Shown: positions 16,515 through 25,259 of the stretch, one piece after another
Layout of the letters: each line of letters begins with the position of its first letter
How positions within the stretch are numbered: the first letter of the stretch is position 1
The notes under the pieces: model-generated
Database searches by the model: none
What the model was told of the DNA's origin: nothing
What the model saw: the letters and a program-made list of their open reading frames with translations, nothing else
Made by a program: the position numbers and the translations under genes
DNA from: Terriglobia bacterium
Lineage (GTDB): Bacteria; Acidobacteriota; UBA6911
Reading direction: 5' to 3'
Length of the DNA: 64,000 nucleotides
Assembly (NCBI GenBank): GCA_020072565.1
Contig: JAIQGI010000019.1
Span: 62,001-126,000, forward strand

Positions 16515-18197
16515 ATGACGATCTTTTCACTTCCCCGCCTGCGAATCATCCCGCCAGGCGCAATTGTTATTCTCGTTTTATTGAGCCTGTCACCGGCTCA
16601 AGGACAACAGTCAGTTCCACAAATCGATTTGGCTAAGGCCAATCTTCCCCTGTCTCCTATCGAGCAGGCAGAGAAAGACGGCACGGCGCTTCGCCTTTCG
16701 CTGAAGGATCTGACCAGGCTCGCGCTCCAGAACAACCTGGACATCGCAATCTCAGACACCAACGAAGAGCTGTTTCATCAGAGAATCGTGCAGTCACACG
16801 GTCCTTATGATCCGGCCCTGAGCGTCGGCCTGGGATACCAGTCAAACAAAAGACCCAACACCAACCTCACAAACCGGTCCACACGGGGTGACTTCAATAC
16901 TACGAATCTCGCCAACTGGAACTTCCAGTTCACGCAGAACATCCCGACCGGAGGAGGCATTGTCGGAACTTACAATTCCAACCGCAGCGACACCAACCAG
17001 CAGTTTGCCCTGTTCAGCCCGCAATACACCACCAGCCTCAACGTTCAGATCACACAACCTCTGAACCGGAACCGTCGCATTGACCAGATTCGAGGGGCTA
17101 TCCGGCTGGCGAACCTGGATACCAAGATCAATGACAGCCAGTTCAAGCAGACGGTGTCGAGCACCATTGCAAACATCCAGGGCATGTACTGGGACCTGAT
17201 CGGGGCCATCCGGGACTTTACCATCAAGAGAGATTCGGTGAAACTTGCCCAGATCAGTCTCCAGAACAACATTAAAGAGGTTGAGATCGGCGTTCAGCCC
17301 AACATTTCCATCACCGAGGCCCGTGCAGAGATGGCCAACCGCGAGGTCGACATGATCACCTCCCGGAACTCAATTGTCGTGGCCGAGAACAACCTGCGTG
17401 CCGCAATCGCCCCCGACCGGAATGCAGAGATCTGGCAAAAAGTTGTCGTGCCTACCGACACTCCCGATTTCCGGGATTATCCGGTTGTACTTGACCAGGC
17501 TATTGCGGCGGCGTTGCAGAATCGTCCCGAACTGGAGCAATTCGGTCTGCAGCTCGAGGAAAACACCGTCAACCACCGGCTGGGCCAGAACCAGAAGAAA
17601 TGGCAGTTTGACCTGGTGGCTTCCATCGGAACGGCGGGTGTGGCCGGCCCGCAATCCGTCGACCCACAGACGGGTCAGCCCTTGATTGTACCGAGCTTGA
17701 TCGGCGGCATCGGCGTTGCCAACTCGACGCTTTTCACCGGCGGTTTTACCAACTGGTTCACGGGTTTCAATATTCAGATACCCCTGCGCAACCGAAGCCT
17801 GGATGCCCAGCTCGCACAACTGCAGATTCAACGCCAGCAAGTCGAGATGAATCGCACCAATACCGAGCAAAAGATAATGGTGCAGGTCCGCAATTCCATC
17901 GAAGACCTGGAAACCAACAAGCAGCGTGTCAAGACCGCCCAGGTAGCCCTGCAGCTGTCCTCGGAGCAGCTTGATGGAGAGACCAAGCGCTTCATGGCCG
18001 GCATGAGCCAGAACTTCCTCGTTCTTCAGCGTCAGCAGGACCTGGCAAATGCCAAGGGAGTCGAACTGCAGGCGCTGATCGCTTACAACAAGTCGATCAT
18101 CAATCTGCAGCAGGCCATGTACACCCTGCTCGAATCAAACGACTTCCAGATCGCCAAGGCCACTTCGCACGCCACGGCAATGCCGCAGTTCAGGTAA
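16515..18197 (+). CDS. TolC-family outer membrane protein
   Basis: 560 aa. Signal peptide at about residues 1-34 (IPPGAIVILVLLSLSPAQGQ). Start follows AAAGGAGCC. The body has the two-fold repeated TolC layout: LSLKDLTRLALQNNLDIAIS opening the first repeat, beta-strand stretches rich in Asn/Thr/Gln (YDPALSVGLGYQSN), and long coiled-coil helices (QLAQLQIQRQQVEMNRTNTE). TolC-type trimers form outer-membrane and periplasmic tunnels for efflux pumps or type I secretion. No adaptor or pump gene is adjacent, so the partner is elsewhere; the RND-adaptor fragment at 31731 is far away and broken. Confidence 0.9.
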   Translation: MTIFSLPRLRIIPPGAIVILVLLSLSPAQGQQSVPQIDLAKANLPLSPIEQAEKDGTALRLSLKDLTRLALQNNLDIAISDTNEELFHQRIVQSHGPYDPALSVGLGYQSNKRPNTNLTNRSTRGDFNTTNLANWNFQFTQNIPTGGGIVGTYNSNRSDTNQQFALFSPQYTTSLNVQITQPLNRNRRIDQIRGAIRLANLDTKINDSQFKQTVSSTIANIQGMYWDLIGAIRDFTIKRDSVKLAQISLQNNIKEVEIGVQPNISITEARAEMANREVDMITSRNSIVVAENNLRAAIAPDRNAEIWQKVVVPTDTPDFRDYPVVLDQAIAAALQNRPELEQFGLQLEENTVNHRLGQNQKKWQFDLVASIGTAGVAGPQSVDPQTGQPLIVPSLIGGIGVANSTLFTGGFTNWFTGFNIQIPLRNRSLDAQLAQLQIQRQQVEMNRTNTEQKIMVQVRNSIEDLETNKQRVKTAQVALQLSSEQLDGETKRFMAGMSQNFLVLQRQQDLANAKGVELQALIAYNKSIINLQQAMYTLLESNDFQIAKATSHATAMPQFR

Positions 18198-18259
18198 TCC
18201 GTGGCTGCGCGCGCGCCGCGACGGGGCGCTTTGGGGTGCAGCGGGATCAAGCAGATCGA

Positions 18260-18342
18260 CAAAAGGGGACATTCCGCTTTTCCGGTCATTGCCTTCGAAT
18301 AGGACCGCATGCGAACTGCGAAATCGAAATGTCCACTTTTCT
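18260..18342. repeat. AAAAGGGGACATTC inverted-repeat element
   Basis: AAAAGGGGACATT at 18261-18273 is inverted as AATGTCCACTTTT at 18328-18340 (one mismatch), enclosing about 54 bp without coding content. It lies between the TolC gene stop and the 3' end of the UshA-like gene. A half copy of the same arm occurs at 37648-37664, with weaker matches at 51851 and 62972. The form suits a small non-autonomous (MITE/REP-like) repeat. Confidence 0.65.
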
Positions 18343-18344
18343 CT

Positions 18345-19862
18345 TTATTCGAGGATGACGCGGCGGCCGTCGTAGGAGGGCCGCACGGTGCCTTTCTTGC
18401 GGATGTAGTCGATGAGCACGCTCAGGCGCACCTTTCCGGTATCCACGACCTCAATCCCCTTCAGGGCGGTGCCCGCCAGAAAGGAGTTGCTTACTGCAGT
18501 GTAGACACGGTCGTCCTCTACCGGTTTCCCGCCGACAGTGGCTTCCGTGAGCTGGCCGCCTTCCATCCGGTAACGCAATCCGGAGACGGCCGGGCGGTTT
18601 TTCAGGAGGATCCGTTTTAACTCACGCCCCGTGATTTTGAAGGTGACGACCGTGTTGGTGAAAGGGTCCACTTCGGTCAGATCGGCCAGCGTGATGTTAC
18701 CTTTGGCGAGCGGTGCACGCACGCCCCCCATGTTTTCGAGCCCGATCTCGGTGCCGTAGGTCTCTCGAACCGCATCGGCAACCAGATTGTAGGAGGCCAA
18801 ATCGTTTGGGCGGTCGACGATGTCTGCGGCTGCCTGCCCGATGATCTCACCGTAATGAGCGGCGATCGGCTTCCAGTAGCGGGCGACCACGGCCGCGACC
18901 GTCGGGTTTTCGGGGTACTTGGAAGTCACCGGGATCAGGCGCTCACGATAGCGCTGGACGTGCCAGACTCCGCGCTCGTCTTTTCCGAACAGGAGGTCAA
19001 GCCGCCCCAGTTCCCCTCCCCACTGGTAGGCCTGCACGATAATAGTGCCGTTGACCGCCTTTTCCTCCAGGACATCGGACCGCCACACGAACTGGCCCAC
19101 AGGGAGGCGCGTGTGCGAGTGCCCGCCGACGATGATATCGATGCCGGGGACGGACGATGCAATCTGTTCGTCGACCCTTTCGCCGGCGTGCGAGATCAAG
19201 ATCACGATCCCGGCCCCGCGCCGGAGCGTGCCGGCCATGCGCCTGGCGGTTTCAATCTCATTCCCTATGGTCAATCCCTCCTTGGCTGCCGGATACCCGC
19301 CGGCAGAGGGGGTTGTCAGGCCGAAAATCCCGATCTTCAACTGGCCGAGCTCCCGGACCTCGGAGGTGCGGACTAACGGCTTTCCCGTCGCGTTTTCGGT
19401 GAGATTGGCACAGAGTATCGGGAATTTGGCCAGGCTGAGAATCTTCTTGAGGGTTGCGAGCGGATTGTCCAACTCGTGGTTGCCGATGGTACCGAATGTA
19501 TAGCCCGCAGCATTCATCGCCTCAATGTCCGCTTCCCCGCGATACTCGGTCGAAAACAGGGTTCCTTCGCTAAAATCTCCCGCATCCACCAGCCAGACGG
19601 CTGTGCCGCGGCGCCCAAGCTCTTCCCGCAGTTGATTGACTAGTGTGGCCCGGCGCGCAATCCCGCCAATGTCCTTGAGCACCTCTGGCGCGGCGCCTTC
19701 CGATTTCGGAAAGGCATCGGGCGGGTAGCTGAACGGCAACAGATGGCTGTGTGTGTCATTGGTGTGAAGGATGGTCAGCGACACCTGCTGCGCCGCGGCA
19801 AGCACAGGCAGGAGAAACAGGCAAACGAGACACAGCATAAACCGGTCGATACTTTTCATCAT
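18345..19862 (-). CDS. secreted 5'-nucleotidase/UshA-like metallophosphoesterase
   Basis: 505 aa with a signal peptide (FMLCLVCLFLLPVLAAAQQ). Metallophosphoesterase core with all dimetal motifs: LTILHTNDTHSHL, WLVDAGDF, TIGNHELDNP, ILISHAGERVDEQ and IIVGGHSHTRLP. The C-terminal substrate-binding domain follows: LADLTEVDPFTNTVVTFKIT and RRVILE at the very end. The layout and length match UshA-type periplasmic enzymes, which hydrolyse 5'-nucleotides, UDP-sugars or 2',3'-cyclic nucleotides; exact substrate unknown. The first two codons are ATG ATG; either may be used. Probably monocistronic. Confidence 0.92.
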   Translation of the reverse strand: MMKSIDRFMLCLVCLFLLPVLAAAQQVSLTILHTNDTHSHLLPFSYPPDAFPKSEGAAPEVLKDIGGIARRATLVNQLREELGRRGTAVWLVDAGDFSEGTLFSTEYRGEADIEAMNAAGYTFGTIGNHELDNPLATLKKILSLAKFPILCANLTENATGKPLVRTSEVRELGQLKIGIFGLTTPSAGGYPAAKEGLTIGNEIETARRMAGTLRRGAGIVILISHAGERVDEQIASSVPGIDIIVGGHSHTRLPVGQFVWRSDVLEEKAVNGTIIVQAYQWGGELGRLDLLFGKDERGVWHVQRYRERLIPVTSKYPENPTVAAVVARYWKPIAAHYGEIIGQAAADIVDRPNDLASYNLVADAVRETYGTEIGLENMGGVRAPLAKGNITLADLTEVDPFTNTVVTFKITGRELKRILLKNRPAVSGLRYRMEGGQLTEATVGGKPVEDDRVYTAVSNSFLAGTALKGIEVVDTGKVRLSVLIDYIRKKGTVRPSYDGRRVILE

Positions 19863-19979
19863 AGAATCTCCCTAAATCGGCACAATTCCCGCTCCCATCC
19901 TTGTGAAACCGCAATCTTAGCACCGACGGTTTGCAAGCCGAGCTCAAAAAGCAAAACAGGAGGGTTGCATTTGCAAATA

Positions 19980-20517
19980 TCAAATATCCACGGTGGATAC
20001 CATGACGACGCCATTGAAGTACATCCCGTCATGCGACTGCAGATAGTTGACCAGGGCGGCAGATCGGAATGTGCCGTAACTTTCCCCAATGAGGAATTTC
20101 GGAGAATTCCAGCGATTGTTCCTGCTGACGTATGCGCTGATGAATTGCGCCAGGGACCTGGCATCCTGATCGATACCCCAGAAATCCTTATCCTTGGCTT
20201 TGCCTTCCGCATGGCTGAAGCCGGTGCCGACGGGATCGATGAATACGAGATCGGCGGCATCCAGCAGGCAGTTCTCATTGTCGGCGAGCTGGTAGGGCGC
20301 CGGCGGCGGCGCTTCAGCATCCGCAGTGATCACCCGCCTGGGGCCAAAGGCACCCATGTGCAGCCAGATCGAGGAGGACCCGGGCCCCCCGTTATAGAGA
20401 AACGCGATCGGCCGCTGGCTCAAGTCCTTCAGGTCGTACCTGCTGTAGGCAATGAAAAAGATACTGGCGTTCGCCTCGCCTTTCTCATCCTTCAGAAGAA
20501 TCGTCGCAGTTGAAGCT
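19980..20517 (-). pseudogene. serine carboxypeptidase (S10) fragment, both ends lost
   Basis: Open from about 20517 to the TGA at 19980, about 178 codons. Clear S10 motifs: LKDEKGEANASIFFIAYS, IAFLYNGGPGSSSIWLHMGA (substrate-binding NGGPGSSS), VFIDPVGTGFSH and the nucleophile elbow FLIGESYGTFR. The chain ends at VVMVSTVDI, so the cap region and the C-terminal half with the catalytic Asp and His are missing; full-length members are about 480-520 aa. The N-terminal signal and beta-sheet are also missing, and the break at about 20517 coincides with a dispersed repeat. It cannot be an active peptidase. Confidence 0.85.
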
Positions 20518-20571
20518 CGAGGCAGTTTTCATGCGTGCGGGTGCACCCGGGCCACGAGGGACTGCCCGGGA
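20517..20571. repeat. GCAG-TTTCATGC repeat, copy A
   Basis: The stretch GAGGCAGTTTTCATGCGTGC, then GGGTGCACCC and GAGGGACTGC, closely resembles 45988-46030 (GAAGCAGCTTTCATGCTCGT, GGGTACAC, AGGGGACTGC). It abuts the 5' break of the S10 fragment, so it probably marks the site where the gene was cut. No coding content. Confidence 0.55.
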
Positions 20572-20592
20572 TTGTTGGATTGTCAGAATGCA

Positions 20593-20622
20593 TTTACTTT
20601 CTGCGGCTTTATGGACTAGGAT
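20593..20622 (+). promoter_or_regulatory. putative promoter shared with the paralog at 21891
   Basis: TTTACT at 20593-20598 and TAGGAT at 20617-20622 are 18 nt apart; TAGGAT ends 41 nt before the ATG at 20664. The paralogous gene on the other strand has TTTACT, 17 nt, TAGCAT, then 40 nt to its ATG. The same boxes at the same distance in two otherwise diverged leaders support a real promoter. Confidence 0.55.
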
Positions 20623-20663
20623 AAAAGGAGAATTGCCGATTCCATCATTTCCAAGGAGGGCCT

Positions 20664-21011
20664 ATGAGGCGCGGCATCCACAGCATTATTGTGCTGGCTT
20701 TGGTTTTCTCTCTGGTGTTCGTTCCCAGCCTGTACCCCCAGGTGACAAAGGAACCCCAGACCGGTTTGGACAAACTCGACGGAACGATTCAGGCGATCAA
20801 CAAGGAAAAATCCACCATCACGATCATTCAGACGGGCAAGACCGCGGCCTGGCAGATCGTCTACAACAAGGACACCATCTTCTCCTACAGGAACACCGCG
20901 GCGACTATCGATGAATTGAAGGACGGGCGGCGCGTGATCGTCCTCGGCAAGTTCGAAAAGGGCAGCAATAAGATGACGGCCACCCGGATAGACGTCCGAG
21001 AAGGGAAGTAA
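20664..21011 (+). CDS. small secreted DUF5666-like protein, paralog 1
   Basis: 115 aa with a signal peptide (SIIVLALVFSLVFVPSLYPQ); start follows AAGGAGGGCCT. The mature part is a small beta-domain: LDKLDGTIQAINKEKSTITI, WQIVYNKDTIFSYRN, IDELKDGRRVIVLGK and a final ATRIDVREGK. This pattern of a 'G-x-I-x-x-I' strand, T-x-F-x-Y turn and 'LKDGxRV' is like OB-fold/DUF5666-type envelope proteins. A same-length paralog (115 aa) lies convergently at 21544-21891 and aligns end to end (LDQIEGTVQSIDKK, TTFTYRN, IADLKDGVRVVAMGK, AARIDIRQK). No enzymatic motif; function unknown. Confidence 0.75.
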   Translation: MRRGIHSIIVLALVFSLVFVPSLYPQVTKEPQTGLDKLDGTIQAINKEKSTITIIQTGKTAAWQIVYNKDTIFSYRNTAATIDELKDGRRVIVLGKFEKGSNKMTATRIDVREGK

Positions 21012-21543
21012 CACCGCAGCTGCGCATCAGAACTCAAGGAATTGTTGCCAGGCTGGTCCGTCTGGCAGGGCGAGTAAAGTTGCGCCCGCCATCGTCCTGC
21101 CCGGTCTTTTTGGTTTCCAGGCAAGCATCGTCACGCTTGGCCTGCGGGAGGAACCCGGTTTGTCATGGCACGGCCGGAGAGGGTCTTGGCCTCGCAGGCG
21201 AGATGCACAAAGGGCTCCGCGGAATCTTCTTTTTCTGGCTGCCAATGGCTGAATAGGTGCTCAAAATGCGGGATCCAGTCTGTTCGTGCAGGGACACAGC
21301 AATCACTGTGCCGGCAATCACCAAATGCCGGTCAATCAGGCCGGGAGCGTAAGTTTCATCCTTCTTGACCTTGAACTCCCAAGGCCTGGAGAGTTTCCAC
21401 CAGAAAGCAGCTAAGAATCTCAGGAAAAACGTATGAGTGCGGGACGGATCAAGACTTATCTCCCGCCCCGCCTCCCCATCATCGACCGGCGGCCGCCCTC
21501 TGGAGCAATCGGGAATGATCTCTCCGGGCGTTTCGTCGGAGCA
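21012..21543. other. 532-bp gap between convergent paralogs, no supported gene
   Basis: No frame here has both a credible start and family-like sequence. The minus strand between about 21390 and 21140 reads open for about 80 codons (pieces such as EFKVKKDETYAPGLIDRHLV and, in another frame, EPFVHLACEAKTLSGRAM), which looks more protein-like than random and could be a decayed gene. I could not assign it. Confidence 0.4.
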
Positions 21544-21891
21544 CTACTTCTGCCGGATATCTATTCTGGCAGCGTTCAGCTTGGTCGCGCCCTCAGCCTT
21601 GCCCATGGCGACCACTCGAACGCCGTCCTTCAGATCGGCAATGCTCGCCTTGGGGTCGTTCCGATAGGTGAACGTGGTCTTGTCGGTGTAGATGATCGTG
21701 TAGTCGAGGTTCGAGGTGCCCCTCTCCCGAAGTACAAAGGTCATCGCTTTCTTATCGATCGACTGAACCGTTCCTTCGATCTGATCGAGCTTGGTTTTGG
21801 GGTCCTGTTTGATCTGGCTGAACAGGCCGGGAGCAATGACAAGCGAAGTAATCAACATCAGCGCAACCACCCATGAAAACCTACGCATCAT
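21544..21891 (-). CDS. small secreted DUF5666-like protein, paralog 2
   Basis: 115 aa from the first of two ATGs at 21891, with GGAGGTTCT upstream. Signal peptide FSWVVALMLITSLVIAPGLF. Mature part aligns along its whole length with the 20664-21011 product (same length, same order of strands), with lower charge in the middle (LRERGTSNLDYTIIYTDKTT). Probably from a duplication with inversion, followed by divergence; the surrounding DNA outside genes and promoters is not visibly similar. Function unknown; expected in the periplasm or on the surface. Confidence 0.75.
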   Translation of the reverse strand: MMRRFSWVVALMLITSLVIAPGLFSQIKQDPKTKLDQIEGTVQSIDKKAMTFVLRERGTSNLDYTIIYTDKTTFTYRNDPKASIADLKDGVRVVAMGKAEGATKLNAARIDIRQK

Positions 21892-21931
21892 AGAACCTCC
21901 ATGACAGGTTTGTGACATGATTTTCGCCCCA

Positions 21932-21960
21932 ATGCTAAACCAAAGAGTGGAAAAAGTAAA
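21932..21960 (-). promoter_or_regulatory. putative promoter of paralog 2
   Basis: On the minus strand TTTACT (21960-21955), 17 nt, TAGCAT (21937-21932), then 40 nt to the ATG. It matches the arrangement upstream of paralog 1 in boxes, spacing and distance. Confidence 0.55.
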
Positions 21961-22037
21961 AGAATTCTCACAATTGGCATACCCTGCGCTGATGATTTGG
22001 CCGGGCACCACCCGGGTTGCCGCAACTCCCTGTTTCC

Positions 22038-22445
22038 TCAGCGAGCCGCCGCCATGCCGGCCAGGGCTCGCAGGATTCCGCGGGTAATATTGAAGTCCTC
22101 GGCCATGGCGTCAAAGAGGCTCTGCTGGCCGATGCGCAACGCCCTGCCCGCCTGAGTGGCCACGGCCGCCTCCCTCTGGGGCTGATTGGCCAGGAGAGCG
22201 AGAGCTCCCGCCACCTGGAACCTGGCCAATTTGCGTTCCGGGGCGCCGCCTCGGGTCAGGCTCACTTCGCCATCGAGGAATACATACAAGGCGTCAGCCA
22301 CTTCATGCTCGCCGTAGAGCCGTTGATGTGCCTCGAAGTGAACCTCTTGGGCAACCGCAGCCACACGGGCTAGGCTTTGCGTCCGGACTTCGCAAAAGAT
22401 CTCGGCACTCTGCAGGAGGTCAGCCTTCTCCAAGATGGTCAGCAT
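22038..22445 (-). CDS. stand-alone cyclic-nucleotide-binding-like domain
   Basis: 135 aa, essentially one cNMP-binding (CAP/Crp N-terminal) beta-barrel: ILEKADLLQSAEIFCEV leads in, then VHFEAHQRLYGEHEVADALY, VFLDGEVSLTRGGAPERKLA and the cassette region VAGALALLANQPQREAAVAT. In true cNMP binders the cassette reads FGE-[LI]-A...PR-[TS]-A; here the Glu is replaced (GALAL) while an Arg is kept, so nucleotide binding is doubtful. There is no DNA-binding domain. It is 12 bp downstream of the NTT-HEAT gene in the same operon; the other NTT-HEAT protein in this window has the same kind of domain fused at its C terminus, which supports a physical partnership. Confidence 0.8.
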   Translation of the reverse strand: MLTILEKADLLQSAEIFCEVRTQSLARVAAVAQEVHFEAHQRLYGEHEVADALYVFLDGEVSLTRGGAPERKLARFQVAGALALLANQPQREAAVATQAGRALRIGQQSLFDAMAEDFNITRGILRALAGMAAAR

Positions 22446-22457
22446 CGTGGTTGTTCC

Positions 22458-25259
22458 TCAGGCCTGGGCATCCAGCGCCAATCGAGCGAGAGCCCAAGTG
22501 CGTGTCTCAGACAGCAATGGATCGCGGTCACAGGGGACCTTGTCCAAATCCGGGGAGAGTTCGGACAGGCGCAATCTCCCCACTGCGTAAAGCGCACAGG
22601 CGCGCAGCCAGCAGTCCTCCGAGTGCAACAGAATCCTCAGGGCCTCATTTCGGGAAGTCACTTCGGTGCCGCAGAAGCGGCGGGCAAAAGCCAGCCGCTG
22701 TTGCGAGTCAATCTCCGGGTCCAGCACGCTGGCCAGGCGCCGGTACAGGTCGGGCTGCAGCAGGTGCTCCAACATTTCCAGAGCGTTGGCCCTCAATTGC
22801 GGCCGTCCCGAGGTCAGGCCTGCGAAAGCGTTGTGGACGTCGCGCGGCGAATACAGCAGCGCCAGCATCCGGAAAATGCGCTCCAGCTCGTGATCCATGT
22901 GTTCGCGGAATGCCCGCCTCAGCAGCCGTTCGCCGCCCTGATGAGGTTCAGCACTCCCGGCCTTCCCGCCCGAAGTCTCCAGGGCTGCGAGGATCTGGAA
23001 CGAGCGATAGTAGCCGATCAACTCGGCATTGACCATGTCGGCATAATCCACGTCGCCGGGGATCAGCTCGGGATCGCGATCGCGCAGCTGGTTCAGGGCC
23101 TTCAACACGTCATAGCGCAATCCCGGATCGCTCTGCACCAGGCTGTGGGCAAGTGCCGAGGCGGATTCTGCGTTGGGAATGCGCGCCAGGGTCTGAGGAA
23201 TCTGCTTGCGGATCGGCAGCGGCAAGGTCGGATCACTCAGACAGGACTGGAGCATCCCGACAGCTCTCCTGTCGTACTGGACCAGGGCAGTGCGCGCCGC
23301 AGCCACCAGCTGCGGCTGCCCCAGTTTCTCTATGACCACCGGAAGAAGCTCCCGGATCCGGTTTTTACCCGCGCTCAAGAGAGCCTGCTCGGCCACCTCA
23401 GGATTCTCGTCGTGCATCAGTTCGAGCAGGTGGTTGTGCAGCTCGGAGGGCGAAGGTATCACTCCCAGCACCCGTGCGGCTTCGCAGCGTGCCGGCACGG
23501 CTTCCGGGCCGACTTGGGAGAGCATGCTCTCCAGGATCAGCATGGCGGCCGATGAGTAGTCCTCCTCTGCACTCCTGGCCAGATAAGTCACCACAGCGCC
23601 CTGGATCACATAGGCAGGCAGATCGCTCCCCCCGCTCTGGAGCATGAGCGGGTCACGCCCCGCGTGCACTACCAGGTAGCGCAGCGCCTCCGCGCGCACT
23701 TCAAGACTCTCGTCTCCGAGCAATTCTTCCACTCGAGGCAGAATCTCGCGGTCACCGGCATCCCCGAGCAGGCGCAGCGCCTGTTGGCGGACGGCGGGCG
23801 AGCGATGATCCAGCAACCGTCGCAGCGCCGGATGCCATCCCGTCTGGCGACTCATTTCAAACAGGCTCATGCCGTACATGAGCTGCTGTTCACCCCCGCG
23901 CTCCAGAGCCTGTGCCAGTACTTCGATTGTGGTTGAGTCAAGCACTTGGGCCGCAGTCCGTTCCGGATCCAGCGTCCGGCGCGCAATAGCCTGGCGCAGA
24001 ACGTTCAGATACTCGCGGCGCACTTCGTTGGCTATGTAAATCCAAGCCACCAGCGCAACCATGTTCACCAGGCTGACCTGGCCGGGATCAAACTTCAGCA
24101 CGCGGGCAAAGAGCACAAGGATCAGCCCCGCTACTCCGTCCGCCGACCGCCACACGAAAGTGTCGATAAACGATTTCACCTGGCTCCTCACCGCCGGAGA
24201 TACCGGCACATAGAGGAGCTCCGTCGACGACTTGTCCAGCGAGAAGCGCAGCATGTAATGAGTGCCTCTCAGGATGCTGGCCATGAGCAGCGTCGGCGCC
24301 GCCAGCAATCCCATGCTGGTTCCCATCAACGCCACCGGAACCACGAAGAGAGTGACGCGTATGCCAAAGGTGCTGAGCAGCACAGGGGTCAGGGTAAGCT
24401 GAAAGACGAACGATGCCAGTCCCATGTAACCGTTGAAGCGGGCCATGTAGTTTACGAATCCGACGGTGTCCTCGCCGTAATGTGCATTGCCGATGAGCTT
24501 GAACTGGTATCCCAGGATGCTGGTCGCAAGACAGCCAACCGCAATCAAAGCCGTGAGCATCAGCAGGTAGCGCGAGCTGTGAATCAACGTCACATTCTGG
24601 CCGAACGTTTTCGGGGCACCGTCCCCGGCAACCGGAGATTGGTTCACAGCCGCCAGCCGCTGGCCGGCGTTTCGGAACAGGAGTTTCACCAGCACCGTGC
24701 AGAGCACCAGGAGCAGAGCCATCACCAGGAATGCCGTTTTGGGCTGCATTCGTTCATGACGCACCGCATCCGCCGTGGTAAAGCTGACTATGGCGCCACC
24801 CAGGAGAGCGCCGGCCCCGACCAGCCCGTAGATCCGCCGCGCCTCCCTGGTGGTCACGGTATAGTTGGCGAGTGTCCAGCCCATCATTGGGCCGATCGCG
24901 CCCACCGTATACACCCAGATGAGAACCAGCCAATAGACCCATTGATACTGGAATCGCATCAGCCACCAGAAGAACGCGAAGGAGATTGCGAGGAACACAA
25001 GTGCGGCAACGATCAGGTTCTCCAGGCGCATCCTCGTGGAGAGCCGGGCGTAGACGGCGACGAACAACGCCGACATCAGCGCCGATCCAATCATGGCGTA
25101 AGGCAGTTGGGTGGGATATACATGCAGGAACAGGGCGTCGCCGACAGCCTGCCCCATCATGTAGGCGCCCATTACCAGAAAAAGGTAAAAGAAGAGCAGC
25201 GATGCGGGGCCGGCCTCCTCGCGGCGCAGTGTGAGCATTCTGCCGACATGGTTGATCAT
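22458..25259 (-). CDS. NTT-type (ATP/ADP translocase-like) membrane protein with HEAT repeats
   Basis: 933 aa. About residues 15-425 hold some 10-12 TM helices of the NTT/Npt nucleotide-transporter branch of the MFS: LLFFYLFLVMGAYMMGQAVG, MGWTLANYTVTTREARRIYG and the hallmark FSLDKSSTELLYVPVSPAVR followed by KSFIDTFVWR. From about 445 to the end there are HEAT-like helical repeats (ALRRLLDHRSPAVRQQALRL, RVEELLGDESLEVRAEALRY, LLELMHDENPEVAEQALLSA). NTT proteins of intracellular bacteria and plastids exchange ATP for ADP; in free-living bacteria the HEAT-fused forms are uncharacterised. The ATG overlaps the stop of the upstream phosphatase gene by 4 nt, and a cNMP-like gene follows after 12 bp. 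Direction and substrate of transport are unknown. Confidence 0.85.
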   Translation of the reverse strand: MINHVGRMLTLRREEAGPASLLFFYLFLVMGAYMMGQAVGDALFLHVYPTQLPYAMIGSALMSALFVAVYARLSTRMRLENLIVAALVFLAISFAFFWWLMRFQYQWVYWLVLIWVYTVGAIGPMMGWTLANYTVTTREARRIYGLVGAGALLGGAIVSFTTADAVRHERMQPKTAFLVMALLLVLCTVLVKLLFRNAGQRLAAVNQSPVAGDGAPKTFGQNVTLIHSSRYLLMLTALIAVGCLATSILGYQFKLIGNAHYGEDTVGFVNYMARFNGYMGLASFVFQLTLTPVLLSTFGIRVTLFVVPVALMGTSMGLLAAPTLLMASILRGTHYMLRFSLDKSSTELLYVPVSPAVRSQVKSFIDTFVWRSADGVAGLILVLFARVLKFDPGQVSLVNMVALVAWIYIANEVRREYLNVLRQAIARRTLDPERTAAQVLDSTTIEVLAQALERGGEQQLMYGMSLFEMSRQTGWHPALRRLLDHRSPAVRQQALRLLGDAGDREILPRVEELLGDESLEVRAEALRYLVVHAGRDPLMLQSGGSDLPAYVIQGAVVTYLARSAEEDYSSAAMLILESMLSQVGPEAVPARCEAARVLGVIPSPSELHNHLLELMHDENPEVAEQALLSAGKNRIRELLPVVIEKLGQPQLVAAARTALVQYDRRAVGMLQSCLSDPTLPLPIRKQIPQTLARIPNAESASALAHSLVQSDPGLRYDVLKALNQLRDRDPELIPGDVDYADMVNAELIGYYRSFQILAALETSGGKAGSAEPHQGGERLLRRAFREHMDHELERIFRMLALLYSPRDVHNAFAGLTSGRPQLRANALEMLEHLLQPDLYRRLASVLDPEIDSQQRLAFARRFCGTEVTSRNEALRILLHSEDCWLRACALYAVGRLRLSELSPDLDKVPCDRDPLLSETRTWALARLALDAQA

